DNA from: Micromonospora coerulea
Lineage (GTDB): Bacteria; Actinomycetota; Actinomycetes; Mycobacteriales; Micromonosporaceae
Direction: 5' to 3'
Length of the DNA stretch: 64,000 bases
Assembly: GCF_016598485.1 (NCBI RefSeq)
Contig: NZ_JAEMUW010000017.1
Span: 100,036-164,035, forward strand
A program made the position numbers and the translations under genes. Shown here piece after piece: positions 57,501 through 64,000 of this stretch (position 1 is the first letter of the stretch; each line of letters begins with the position of its first letter). The notes under the pieces are model-generated. The model was not told where the DNA came from. It ran no database searches and saw only the letters and a list, made by a program, of their open reading frames with translations.

Positions 57501-58003
57501 GCCTTGACCTGGAGCAGGTCCTGGGACGTCTCGATGATCAGCGCGTCGGCCCCGCCGGCGATCAGGCCGGCGGCGTTCTCCTGGTACGCGTCCCGCAGGC
57601 TCGCGTACGCGGCGTGCCCGAGCGTGGGCAGCTTGGTGCCCGGCCCGATGGAGCCGAGCACGAACCGGGGCCGCTCCGGCGTGCCGTACGCGTCGGCGGC
57701 CTCCCGGGCGATCCGGGCCCCGGCCTCGGCCAGCTCCCGGATCCGGTGCGCGATGCCGTACTCGCTGAGGTTGGGCAGGTTGGTGCCGAAGGTGTTGGTC
57801 TCCACGCAGTCCGCGCCGGCCGCCAGGTACGCCTCGTGCACGCCGCGCACCACGTCCGGGCGGCTCACGTTGAGGATCTCGTTGCAGCCCTCCAGGCCCT
57901 CGAAGTCGTCGAGGGTCAGGTCGGCAGCCTGGAGCATCGTCCCCATCGCCCCGTCGGCAATGAGGATCCGGTCGGCCAGCACATCGAGCAACGAAGTCCG
58001 CAC
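54488..58003 (-). CDS. metH: Cobalamin-dependent methionine synthase MetH
   Basis: 1171 residues, the full four-module length. The homocysteine domain (to about 325) has GLNCSTG and GGCCGTTPEH, the zinc cysteines. The pterin domain (340-620) has MVGERTNANGSKAF. The cobalamin module has KGDVHDIGKN, with the His that binds cobalt, and the SAM-reactivation domain begins about 900. It moves a methyl group from methyl-tetrahydrofolate to homocysteine. Its 3' end serves as the att site; the element keeps the last residues intact. Confidence 0.97.
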   Translation of the reverse strand: MRTSLLDVLADRILIADGAMGTMLQAADLTLDDFEGLEGCNEILNVSRPDVVRGVHEAYLAAGADCVETNTFGTNLPNLSEYGIAHRIRELAEAGARIAREAADAYGTPERPRFVLGSIGPGTKLPTLGHAAYASLRDAYQENAAGLIAGGADALIIETSQDLLQVKAAVVGSKRAMTELDRRVPIICQVAVETTGTMLLGSEIGAALTAIEPLGVDLIGLNCSTGPAEMGEHLRYLSQQSRVPLSVMPNAGLPVLTADGAYFPLSPVELADALEQFVTDYGVSLVGGCCGTTPEHIRVLVERLHGATPVAREPRHEAGVSSIYHPVPFAQDASVLMVGERTNANGSKAFREAMLAADWQACVEIARSQARDGSHLLDLCVDYVGRDGTRDMRELAGRFATASTLPIMLDSTEPAVIEAGLEMLGGRCVVNSVNFEDGDGPESRYARVMPVVAEHGAAVVALLIDEEGQARTRDWKVRVAARLIDDLTGRWGMDRSDILIDALTFPIATGQEETRRDGIETIEAIREIAARYPGVNFTLGISNVSFGLNPAARQVLNSVFLHECVRAGLTSAIVHASKILPMSKIPDEQREIALDLVYDRRREGYDPVQRFIEIFEGVDAASARATRAEELAGLPLDERLKRRIIDGERNGLEADLDAAMAGGRAPLSIINDILLDGMKVVGELFGSGQMQLPFVLQSAEVMKTAVAYLEPHMETAEDGGKGRIVLATVKGDVHDIGKNLVDIILSNNGYEVVNIGIKQPINAILDAAEEHRADAIGMSGLLVKSTVIMKENLAEMASRGVAERWPVLLGGAALTRAYVEDDLRSVFPGQVHYARDAFEGLSLMDRVMTAKRGGAPVVDPEREAALAARRARREKQRAMVSDVLPELDDATVRSDVAADVAVPTPPFFGTRVVKGVPLADYAALLDERATFLGQWGLRGARGGQGPSYEELVETEGRPRLRYWLDRLIADQVLEAAVVYGYFPAYSEGNDLVVLDENGNAERARFSFPRQRQERRLCLADFFRPKGDELDVVALQLVTVGQPISEYTAKMFAANSYRDYLEVHGLSVQLTEALAEYWHRRIRTELTLPGGRTVAEDDPADLAGLLRTDYRGCRYAFGYPACPDLEDRAKIVKLLGAERIGVQLSEEFQLVPEQATDAIVVHHPEANYFNAK

Positions 58004-58171
58004 AGAGCCAGGTTAGTGCGACGTCTCGCGCGCTGGTCGAGCCATGCTGGCCTTCCCACATACTGTCAGGCGGATCACCCCACCCGCTCTGGCCGTTTCG
58101 GGCGGCTGGTCCGATCGTCGACCGGCGCGGCCGGCGGGCCGCATCCCGCACCGGCACGTAGGCTGACGGAC

Positions 58172-58267
58172 GTGAAGGACATCAGGGACACCACCGTGCC
58201 CGGCGGGCGGACGTCGGGGCAACGGCCCGACGCCGCTCCGGACGAGCAGGGTGAGGTGACGGCGTGA
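58172..58267 (+). CDS. Possible 31-residue leader ORF coupled to the PAC2 gene
   Basis: GTG 58172 opens 31 codons whose TGA overlaps the PAC2 GTG (GTGA). TAGGCT lies 7 bases before the GTG, which fits a leaderless mRNA start. The peptide is Gly/Pro/Asp-rich with no motif. It may be a coupling leader, or the PAC2 gene may simply begin here by chance. Confidence 0.3.
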   Translation: MKDIRDTTVPGGRTSGQRPDAAPDEQGEVTA

Positions 58268-59133
58268 CCGAGTTCGACGGGCTGCCGGTGCTGCGGTCCC
58301 CGGTCGCCATCGCGGCCTTCGAGGGCTGGAACGACGCCGCCGACGCGTCCACCGCCGCCGTGGAGCACCTGGAGCAGGTCTGGCAGGCCCGGCAGGTGAC
58401 CGAGCTGGACCCGGAGGACTTCTACGACTTCCAGGTGAGCCGGCCGACCATCACCATGGCCGAGGGCGAGACCCGCCGGGTGGAGTGGCCCACGACCCGG
58501 TTCATGGTGGCCAGCCCGGAGGGCACCGAGCGCGACGTGGTGCTGATCCGCGGCATCGAGCCGAGCATGCGCTGGCGGACCTTCTGCGAGCAGGTGCTGG
58601 AGATCTGCCACAGCCTGGAGGTCGAGCGCGTCGTGCTGCTCGGCGCCCTGCTGGCCGACGTGCCGTACACCCGGCCGTTGCCGATCAGCGGCAGCGCGTC
58701 CGACGCCGAGGCCGCCCAGCGCTACCAGCTCACCCCCACCCGGTACGACGGGCCGACCGGCATCGTCGGGGTGCTGCACGACGCCTGCACCCGGGCCGAG
58801 GTCGACGCGGTGTCGTTCTGGGTGCACGTGCCGCACTACGCGAACAACCCGCCCTGCCCGAAGGCGACCCTCGCGCTGCTGCACCGGGTCGAGGACGTAC
58901 TCGACCTGCCGGTGCCGATGTCCGACCTGGCCGAGGAGGCCGCCGAGTGGGAGCAGCGGGTGCGCAGTGCCGCCGAGCAGGACGCCGAGCTGGGCGAGTA
59001 CGTCCGTGAGCTCGAGGAGCGGGTCGGCGACGCCGGCATCACCCCGCTGACCGGCGACGAGATCGCCCAGGAGTTCGAGAAGTACCTGCGCCGCCGCGGC
59101 GGCTCGGCCGGCCCGACCGCCGGCTCCTGGTAG
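58264..59133 (+). CDS. PAC2 family protein
   Basis: 289 residues. LRSPVAIAAFEGWNDAADASTAAVEHL at the start, RDVVLIRGIEPSMRW and VLLGALLADVPYTRPLPI are hallmarks of the PAC2 (proteasome assembly chaperone) family as found in actinobacteria and archaea. The C-terminal 70 residues are helical and acidic. In an organism with a 20S proteasome a role near its assembly or Pup pathway is tempting but unproven. The GTG start is GTGA-coupled to the leader ORF. A strong terminator follows. Confidence 0.88.
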   Translation: MTEFDGLPVLRSPVAIAAFEGWNDAADASTAAVEHLEQVWQARQVTELDPEDFYDFQVSRPTITMAEGETRRVEWPTTRFMVASPEGTERDVVLIRGIEPSMRWRTFCEQVLEICHSLEVERVVLLGALLADVPYTRPLPISGSASDAEAAQRYQLTPTRYDGPTGIVGVLHDACTRAEVDAVSFWVHVPHYANNPPCPKATLALLHRVEDVLDLPVPMSDLAEEAAEWEQRVRSAAEQDAELGEYVRELEERVGDAGITPLTGDEIAQEFEKYLRRRGGSAGPTAGSW

Positions 59134-59150
59134 CGCCCCTCCCCCGACGT

Positions 59151-59187
59151 AGCCGGGCCCGGACAGCTGTCCGGGCCCGGCTTTTTC
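59151..59187 (+). terminator. Rho-independent terminator after the PAC2 gene
   Basis: A perfect 32-bp palindrome (59151-59182; arms beginning AGCCGGGCCC) is followed by TTTT. It lies 17 bp after the PAC2 stop. Confidence 0.9.
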
Positions 59188-59219
59188 GTGCGCGTGTCCG
59201 GGGTGCGGCGTCACCTCCG

Positions 59220-59241
59220 CTAGGGCATCCTAGGAACCTAG
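59220..59241. promoter_or_regulatory. CTAGG repeats upstream of the GntR gene
   Basis: CTAGG at 59220-59224, CCTAGG at 59229-59234 and CCTAG at 59237-59241 form nested short inverted repeats about 20 bp before the GntR ribosome binding site. They may be its own binding site. Confidence 0.4.
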
Positions 59242-59260
59242 CTGTCATGAGGAGGCGGGT

Positions 59261-60052
59261 ATGCAGATCAACCCCGGCGCGGCCGAGTTCCCGCACCGGC
59301 AGATCGCCGCGCAGCTCAAGGCCCAGGTCCGCCGCGGCGACTGGGGGCCGGGCGAGCGGCTGCCGTCCATCCCGGCCATCGCCGAGATGTTCGGCGTCGC
59401 GAAGCAGACCGTGCAGCGCGCCGTCGACCAGCTGCGGGTCGAGGGCATCCTGATCACCAAACCCGGCTCCGGTACGTACGTCCGGGGCACCCGGCGCCGG
59501 CTCAACCGGCTCTCCCGCGGCCGGTACGGCGGCTTCCGCGGCTACCACACCGACCTGGCCGCCCGGTACAAGCAGCAGCTCGTCTCGGTCGGCCGCGCCC
59601 CGGCCCCGCCGGAGGTGGCCGACGCGTTCGGGGTCTCCGACGGCACCGAACTGCTCTGCCGGCGCCACCTGGTGCGTACCGAGGACTCCCCGGTGGAGGT
59701 GGGTGCCTCCTGGTTCCTGCCGGCCGACACCGCCGGCACCTCCCTGGAGCGGGCCGAGGCGTTCGGCCGGCCGCTCTACCAGGAGGCCGAGGAGGTCACC
59801 GGCCGCCGGTACGCCACGGCCACCGACACCATCAGCGCCCGGCAGCCCAGCCGGGAGGAGGCGGAGATCCTGCAGATCCGCCCCGACACCCCCGTGCTGC
59901 ACCTGCTGCACGTCGCCTACGACACCCACCGCAAGCCGATCGAGGTGGCCCAGGCCACCTGGCCCGGCCCGATGACCACCCTCACCGAGGAGTACAAGAT
60001 CCCCGCCCCCGCGGCCGACCCGGACCCCGACCCCGGTCTCATCCTCGGCTGA
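59261..60052 (+). CDS. GntR family regulator with UTRA domain
   Basis: 263 residues. The winged helix is LKAQVRRGDWGPGERLPSIPAIAEMFGVAKQTVQRAV in family form, and the C-terminal UTRA effector domain has LLCRRHLVRTEDSPVEV and VLHLLHVAYDTHRKPIEVAQATWP. It should bind a small ligand and regulate nearby genes, possibly itself through the CTAGG repeats. GAGGAGG lies 6 bases before ATG 59261. Confidence 0.93.
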   Translation: MQINPGAAEFPHRQIAAQLKAQVRRGDWGPGERLPSIPAIAEMFGVAKQTVQRAVDQLRVEGILITKPGSGTYVRGTRRRLNRLSRGRYGGFRGYHTDLAARYKQQLVSVGRAPAPPEVADAFGVSDGTELLCRRHLVRTEDSPVEVGASWFLPADTAGTSLERAEAFGRPLYQEAEEVTGRRYATATDTISARQPSREEAEILQIRPDTPVLHLLHVAYDTHRKPIEVAQATWPGPMTTLTEEYKIPAPAADPDPDPGLILG

Positions 60053-60160
60053 CCCCCCACGGTCGGCCATGTAGTTGTGGCACCGGACGGAAGCCGCACG
60101 CCGCCCGAACCGACTGCGCCAAGTCCATGGTCGCCGCGAACGGGGCGGCGGGTAGGTCGG

Positions 60161-61405
60161 TCAGAGGTGGATGCCGAGGAGGGCGTCCACGGTGCTGGCG
60201 AAGAGGGCGGGGGCCTCGGCGTCGTCGGCGACGCCGGCGAGGGCCTGGGTGGCCCAGGCGTCGGCGACCGCGAGGGCGCCGGGGGTGTCGAGGTCGTCGG
60301 CCAGGCGGGCGCGTACCCCGGCCAGCAGCTCGGCCCCGGACGGCCCGGCGGGGGCGGCGGCGGCCCGCCGCCAGCGGGCCAGGCGCTCCTGCGCGGCCGT
60401 GAGCAGGTCATCGGTCCACGACCGGTCGGCGCGGTAGTGGCCGCTGATCAGGGCCAGCCGGACCGCCATCGGGTCCACCTTGTCGGCGCGCAGCCGGGAG
60501 ACGAAGACCAGGTTGCCCTTGGACTTCGACATCTTCTCGCCGTTCAGGCCGATCATGCCGGCGTGCGTGTAGTGGTCGGCGAAGGGCGCCTGGCCGGTGA
60601 GCCGCTCCGCGTGCGCGGCGGAGAACTCATGGTGCGGGAAGATCAGGTCGTTGCCGCCGCCCTGCACGTCGATCCGCTCGCCGAGCAGGTTCAGCGCGAT
60701 CACCGCGCACTCGATGTGCCAGCCGGGACGCCCGGCGCCCAACTCGCCGCCCGGCCAGGACGGCTCACCCTCCCGGACGCCCCGCCACAGCAACGGGTCG
60801 AGCGGATCCCGCTTGCCGGCCCGGTCCGGATCGCCGCCGCGCTCCGGGAAGATCTCCAGCATCTGCTCGCGGGACAGGTTGGACTCGTAGCCGAACCGCG
60901 GGGCGGCGCTGGTGTCGAAGTAGACGTCGCCGGTGCCGTCGTCCAGCCGGTACGCGGCACCCTCCTTGAGCAGGACGAGAACCTTCTCCGCGATGTCCGG
61001 GATCGACTCGACCGCGCCGACGTAGTGCGCCGGCGGGATGATCCGCAGCGCCTCCATGTCCTCCCGGAACAGCGCGGTCTCCCGCATCGCCAGGACCTTC
61101 CAGTCCTCGCCGTCGCGGTTGGCGCGCTCCAGCAGCGGGTCGTCGATGTCGGTGACGTTCTGCACGTAGCGCACGGTCACGCCGGCGTCCCGCCACATCC
61201 GCTGCACCAGGTCAAACGTGATCATGGTGGCGGCGTGCCCGAGGTGGGTGGCGTCGTACGGGGTGATGCCGCAGACGTACATCGAGGCGGTGCCGGCGGG
61301 TTGGCTCACCTCGACGCCCTGCCGCGCCGAGTCGTACAAGTTCAGTGGCACGCCCTCGCCCGGCAGCCGTGGCACCTCGTGTCCCGCCCAAGACTCCATG
61401 ACCAT
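60161..61405 (-). CDS. mshC: L-cysteine:1D-myo-inositol 2-amino-2-deoxy-alpha-D-glucopyranoside ligase MshC
   Basis: 414 residues. This is the cysteinyl-tRNA-synthetase-like enzyme of mycothiol synthesis: class I motifs THLGHAATMITFD (HxGH) and EKMSKSKGN (KMSKS), zinc ligand site YVCGITPYD with GWHIECAVIA and HHEFSAAHAE. The missing anticodon-binding domain and length near 410 set it apart from CysRS. The start is ATG 61405 or 61399. The gene lies next to the SCO1664-DUF3090 group, as in other actinobacteria. Confidence 0.95.
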   Translation of the reverse strand: MVMESWAGHEVPRLPGEGVPLNLYDSARQGVEVSQPAGTASMYVCGITPYDATHLGHAATMITFDLVQRMWRDAGVTVRYVQNVTDIDDPLLERANRDGEDWKVLAMRETALFREDMEALRIIPPAHYVGAVESIPDIAEKVLVLLKEGAAYRLDDGTGDVYFDTSAAPRFGYESNLSREQMLEIFPERGGDPDRAGKRDPLDPLLWRGVREGEPSWPGGELGAGRPGWHIECAVIALNLLGERIDVQGGGNDLIFPHHEFSAAHAERLTGQAPFADHYTHAGMIGLNGEKMSKSKGNLVFVSRLRADKVDPMAVRLALISGHYRADRSWTDDLLTAAQERLARWRRAAAAPAGPSGAELLAGVRARLADDLDTPGALAVADAWATQALAGVADDAEAPALFASTVDALLGIHL

Positions 61406-61466
61406 CAGCCTAACGAGCCGCCCACCCGCCCGAAGCCGCCCCGGGAGTGATCAACGCGACAACGGC

Positions 61467-62285
61467 TCACATGGGTGGCCAGGGCATCGCCGGCCACTCC
61501 TCCGGCGGCAGCGGGAACCGCCGGGTCTCCCGCAGCCGGTCGACCCGGGCGGCCAGCTCGGCGACCTCGCTGATCGTCAGGTGGTCGGCCAACTCGGCAC
61601 CGAGCGGGCCGGCAACCTGACCGGCCAGCCCGTCGAGCATCTCCATCGCGTCCGGCGGCAACTCCCGGCCGGCCCAGCCCCAGAGCACCGTGCGCAGCTT
61701 CTCCTCGACGTGGAAGCACACCCCGTGGTCCACCCCGTAGATCCGGTCTTCCGGACCGACCAGCACGTGGCCGCCCTTGCGGTCGGCATTGTTCAGCACC
61801 GCGTCGAGGACGGCGAGCCGGGCCAGCCGGGGGTCGTCGGCGTGCGCCAGCGCGTACGCGGCGCCGTCGTCGTCGCGGGCCGCGGCGACCGGGAACCAGC
61901 GCGGCGGCACCGCGGCGGCCGGCACGAAGCCGACCAGCGGCTCGGCGTCCTCCGGCTCGTCGATCCAGAGCTGGCAGGAGCCAGGACCGAACGGGCCGTC
62001 CCGCAGCACCGTCGGCGGCACCAGGTCCCATCCGGTGGCCCGGGAGACCAGGTAGGCGGCGACCTCCCGGCCGGCGAGCGTGCCGTCCGGGAAGTCCCAC
62101 AGCGGCCGCTCGCCGCGCACCGGCTTGTAGACGCAGCGGACCGTCATCCCATCGAGGGCGAGGATGCCGCGCAGGGTGGTGTTGGAGGCGTCGACCAACC
62201 GCCCCTCCAGGTCCAGCTCACCGTCGACGAGCAGGCGGAGAGCGGTGGCGCCGTCCTGTCGGGGCTGGAGTTCCGACGAGGTCAC
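61467..62285 (-). CDS. SCO1664 family protein (PI3/4-kinase-like fold)
   Basis: 272 residues. VRCVYKPVRGERPLWDFPDG supplies the ATP-binding Lys, DAVLNNADRKGGHVLV the catalytic N-x-DR-x-x-x-x loop, and IYGVDHGVCFHVEEKLRTVLWGW the metal-binding Asp, as in PI4-kinase/HipA-like folds. The family is named after the Streptomyces gene and its substrate is unknown. GTG 62285 overlaps the DUF3090 stop by 4 bp (GTGA). It lies just upstream of mshC. Confidence 0.85.
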   Translation of the reverse strand: MTSSELQPRQDGATALRLLVDGELDLEGRLVDASNTTLRGILALDGMTVRCVYKPVRGERPLWDFPDGTLAGREVAAYLVSRATGWDLVPPTVLRDGPFGPGSCQLWIDEPEDAEPLVGFVPAAAVPPRWFPVAAARDDDGAAYALAHADDPRLARLAVLDAVLNNADRKGGHVLVGPEDRIYGVDHGVCFHVEEKLRTVLWGWAGRELPPDAMEMLDGLAGQVAGPLGAELADHLTISEVAELAARVDRLRETRRFPLPPEEWPAMPWPPM

Positions 62286-62869
62286 CGGTGGTAACCGTTG
62301 TGCCGCGGACAGAGATGGCCGGCCGGATCCAGCGGCTGACCGCAGAGCGGGCAGGGCGGACGGCCCGCGTTGACGACCCGGCGGGCCCGCTCGATGAACG
62401 CGCGGGTGGCCTCCGGGGTCAGCCGTACCCGGAGCCGGTCGAGATCCTCGTCCGGCTCCTCCGGCTCCTCGTCGTCGTCCTCGTCGTCCGCCACGTCACC
62501 CAGCTCGACCTCGGCCTCCGTCTCGCCGACGGCGATCGCCTCGATCACCACGGTGGCGGTGTCCACGTCGAAGGCCAGGCCCAGGGTGCCGACCCGGAAC
62601 TCCTCGTCGACCGGGGTGTCCAGCGGGTCGTTGTCGCCGACGATCGTCGGTGTCGCCTCCGGCAGCTCCACGCCGAACCGGCGCTGCGCCTCGGAGAGCA
62701 ACTCCTCCAGCTTCTCGGCGAGCAGGGACACCTGGACCTTCTCCAGCGCGACGCTGACCAGCCGGCCACCGCCGCGCGCCTGGAGGAAGAACGTGCGCTC
62801 CCCCGGCGGGCCGACGGTCCCGGCGACGAACCGCTCGGGCGGCTCGAAGGCGTGCACCTGGTGGGTCAT
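62282..62869 (-). CDS. DUF3090 family protein with C-terminal zinc ribbon
   Basis: 195 residues from ATG 62869. HQVHAFEPPERFVAGTVGPPGERTF is the conserved N-terminus; the middle has an acidic run (DDEDDDEEPEEPDED) and the end is a zinc ribbon (CPLCGQPLDPAGHLCPRHNGY). The function is unknown. It is coupled to the SCO1664-type gene by a 4-bp overlap, and the two plus the phosphatase form a conserved actinobacterial group near mshC. Confidence 0.9.
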   Translation of the reverse strand: MTHQVHAFEPPERFVAGTVGPPGERTFFLQARGGGRLVSVALEKVQVSLLAEKLEELLSEAQRRFGVELPEATPTIVGDNDPLDTPVDEEFRVGTLGLAFDVDTATVVIEAIAVGETEAEVELGDVADDEDDDEEPEEPDEDLDRLRVRLTPEATRAFIERARRVVNAGRPPCPLCGQPLDPAGHLCPRHNGYHR

Positions 62870-62981
62870 ACCCACGACCCTATCCGGCGCGTGGAAGCGT
62901 CGCGCACCGCACCGCAGGTGGTTCCGCCGAGGGCGAAACGCCGCCAGCGGCGCGGCGCCGCGCCGGGCGTGGCGGCGGGGC

Positions 62982-63686
62982 TCACCGGGCGGCCCCCGCG
63001 CCGCCGCCCACCGCGGCGTCGGATTCCGTCGCCCGGGTGGCCCGCCGGCGCCGCTTGCGCGGCGGCGGCACCAACCCGGCCAGGTCCCCGCCGGTGTCGT
63101 TCAACCGGACCAGGAACGGCCGCAACGGCGTGTACCGGATCGCGGTCACCGACGCCGGGTCGGCCACGATCCGCTGGAAAAGGTCCAGGTGTACGCCCAG
63201 CGCGTCCGCCACGATGGCCTTGATCACGTCGCCGTGGCTGCACGCCAGCCAGACCGCCTCCGGCCCGTGCTCGGCGCTGACCCGGGCGTCCCACGCCCGC
63301 ACCGCTCCCACCGCCCGGGCCGACATGGCGGCCATCGACTCCCCCGCCGGGAAGACCGCCGCGCTCGGATGCTGCTGCACCACCGGCCAGAGCGGCTCCT
63401 TAACCAGCTTCTTCAGCGGCTGCCCCTCCCAGCTGCCGTACCCGCATTCGATCAGCCCCTCCTCCACCACCGGCTCCGCCTCGGGCAGCGCCAGCCCGAG
63501 CGTCTGCCGGCAACGGATCAGCGGGCTGGTCACCACCGCCGCGAGGGGAAGACCACGCAGGCGCTCCCCCACCGCGGTGGCCTGGGCGCGACCGGTCTCG
63601 TCCAGCTCGACCGGCTGCCGGCCGGCCAGGCCGCCGTCGGCGTTCGCGGTGGTCCGGCCGTGTCGCAGAAGGAGAAGGGTCGCCAC
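62982..63686 (-). CDS. Histidine phosphatase family protein (MSMEG_4193-type)
   Basis: 234 residues. LLLLRHGRTTANADG is the RHG motif with the phosphorylated His; VTSPLIRCRQT and the second His in LACSHGDVIKAIVAD complete the catalytic site. The family is the one that accompanies DUF3090 and SCO1664-type proteins. The C-terminal 40 residues are a basic Pro/Arg/Ala tail. GTG 63686 is chosen; another in-frame GTG lies 6 bp upstream (63692). Confidence 0.9.
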   Translation of the reverse strand: MATLLLLRHGRTTANADGGLAGRQPVELDETGRAQATAVGERLRGLPLAAVVTSPLIRCRQTLGLALPEAEPVVEEGLIECGYGSWEGQPLKKLVKEPLWPVVQQHPSAAVFPAGESMAAMSARAVGAVRAWDARVSAEHGPEAVWLACSHGDVIKAIVADALGVHLDLFQRIVADPASVTAIRYTPLRPFLVRLNDTGGDLAGLVPPPRKRRRRATRATESDAAVGGGAGAAR

Positions 63687-63714
63687 GGTGACCACCCTAG
63701 GGCGTGCGGGGGCG

Positions 63715-63777
63715 CGGTTGCGGTTGCGGTGCGTTTCGTGGGTTTGCGGTGGCGTTTGTGGTTGTGGTTGCGGTGGG
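63715..63777. repeat. G/T-rich tract on the + strand
   Basis: About 60 bases almost without A and with few C on the + strand, built from GGTTGCGGT- and GTTGTG-like units. It lies just upstream of the histidine phosphatase gene on its template side, so it is likely part of that gene's 5' region. Confidence 0.5.
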
Positions 63778-63851
63778 GGGCTGGGGGCGACCGTCCCCGG
63801 CTTCGGGCGGTCAGGCTTGATCCCTACGCCGGGGACGGTCGCCCCCAGCCC
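63778..63851. repeat. Long perfect inverted repeat
   Basis: Two 24-base arms (63778-63801 and 63828-63851, starting GGGCTGGGGG) pair perfectly around a 26-base loop. There is no gene on either side in the window that it obviously terminates, and no T run follows. It could be a REP-like dispersed repeat or a terminator for a gene beyond the window. Confidence 0.6.
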
Positions 63852-64000
63852 TGACCTGGTCCGGGTTCGTCCGTGCGCGCCAGGTTGATTCCGGGGGTAC
63901 GGGGCCAATCGGCCGTGGCTACCGGCAGATCGTCGATCCGGTGCCGGCTGTCCGGTCCGGCGGACCAGCGGACAGCCCTGTGCGTCGGATGTCCGGTTTC
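63852..64000. other. Window end, no gene recognised
   Basis: About 150 bp between the inverted repeat and the edge. No frame could be assigned to a family. GGCTGTCCG and CGGACAGCC near 63945-63975 form a short inverted repeat. Confidence 0.4.

Noticed and set aside
58003..58171. Cobalamin riboswitch upstream of metH
   Set aside because: The short space before metH has no recognisable B12-box or multi-stem structure.

Overview
The window is high-GC, gene-dense DNA with frequent GTG starts and stop/start overlaps (GTGA, ATGA, TGATG). A complete Pup-proteasome gene set, a mycothiol ligase (MshC), paired WYL regulators, Tat genes and SCO1664/DUF3090-type families mark an actinobacterium. Gene content and order suggest Micromonosporaceae, probably a Micromonospora-like chromosome; the genus is inference.

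Layout. 1-11 kb: start of a HelY-type helicase (cut by the window edge), a HAD hydrolase, an AraC-type regulator, an EamA exporter, a lipid kinase, a zinc alcohol dehydrogenase, an SCP2-like protein coupled to a glycogen-debranching-type enzyme, a cobalamin-binding protein and a stand-alone TOPRIM protein. 11-30 kb: tatC, tatA, pafC and pafB, then pafA, prcA, prcB, an endonuclease VII-type gene that overlaps prcB by 82 bp, pup, dop and the ARC/Mpa ATPase, followed by a ferredoxin, TrmI, a site-2 protease and a RecB-like nuclease. Together these tag proteins with Pup (PafA), mature or remove Pup (Dop), and unfold and degrade the targets (ARC, PrcA, PrcB). PafB and PafC regulate the DNA-damage response.

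30-43 kb is a mosaic with several broken genes: a histidine-kinase tail in front of an intact response regulator, two head-to-head C-terminal fragments of debranching-enzyme genes, a YCII-like remnant with a lost start codon, and a truncated FMN reductase at a MarR operator. Intact genes here include a two-gene ABC exporter, a HAD phosphatase, a zinc-metallopeptidase lipoprotein, a methyltransferase, a Mug-type glycosylase, an SDR and an arylamine N-acetyltransferase.

43.5-54.5 kb is an integrative element of about 10.9 kb inserted at the 3' end of metH. A tyrosine integrase and an XRE repressor on the + strand diverge from one tightly overlapping minus-strand operon of 15 genes: excisionase, small protein, ParB-like, DUF3987 replication-type protein, many small ORFs, a capsid-decoration-like protein and a Mu-like protease. 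No terminase large subunit, portal, major capsid or tail gene is seen. The layout is that of a phage satellite (PICI-like) or a strongly reduced prophage. It also holds a cluster of GTCAC repeats that could be a replication origin, and a candidate -1 frameshift site.

54.5-64 kb returns to core genes: metH, a PAC2-family protein, a GntR regulator, mshC, and an SCO1664 - DUF3090 - histidine phosphatase group. No rRNA, tRNA or CRISPR array was recognised. All family calls come from reading motifs; no database search was run.
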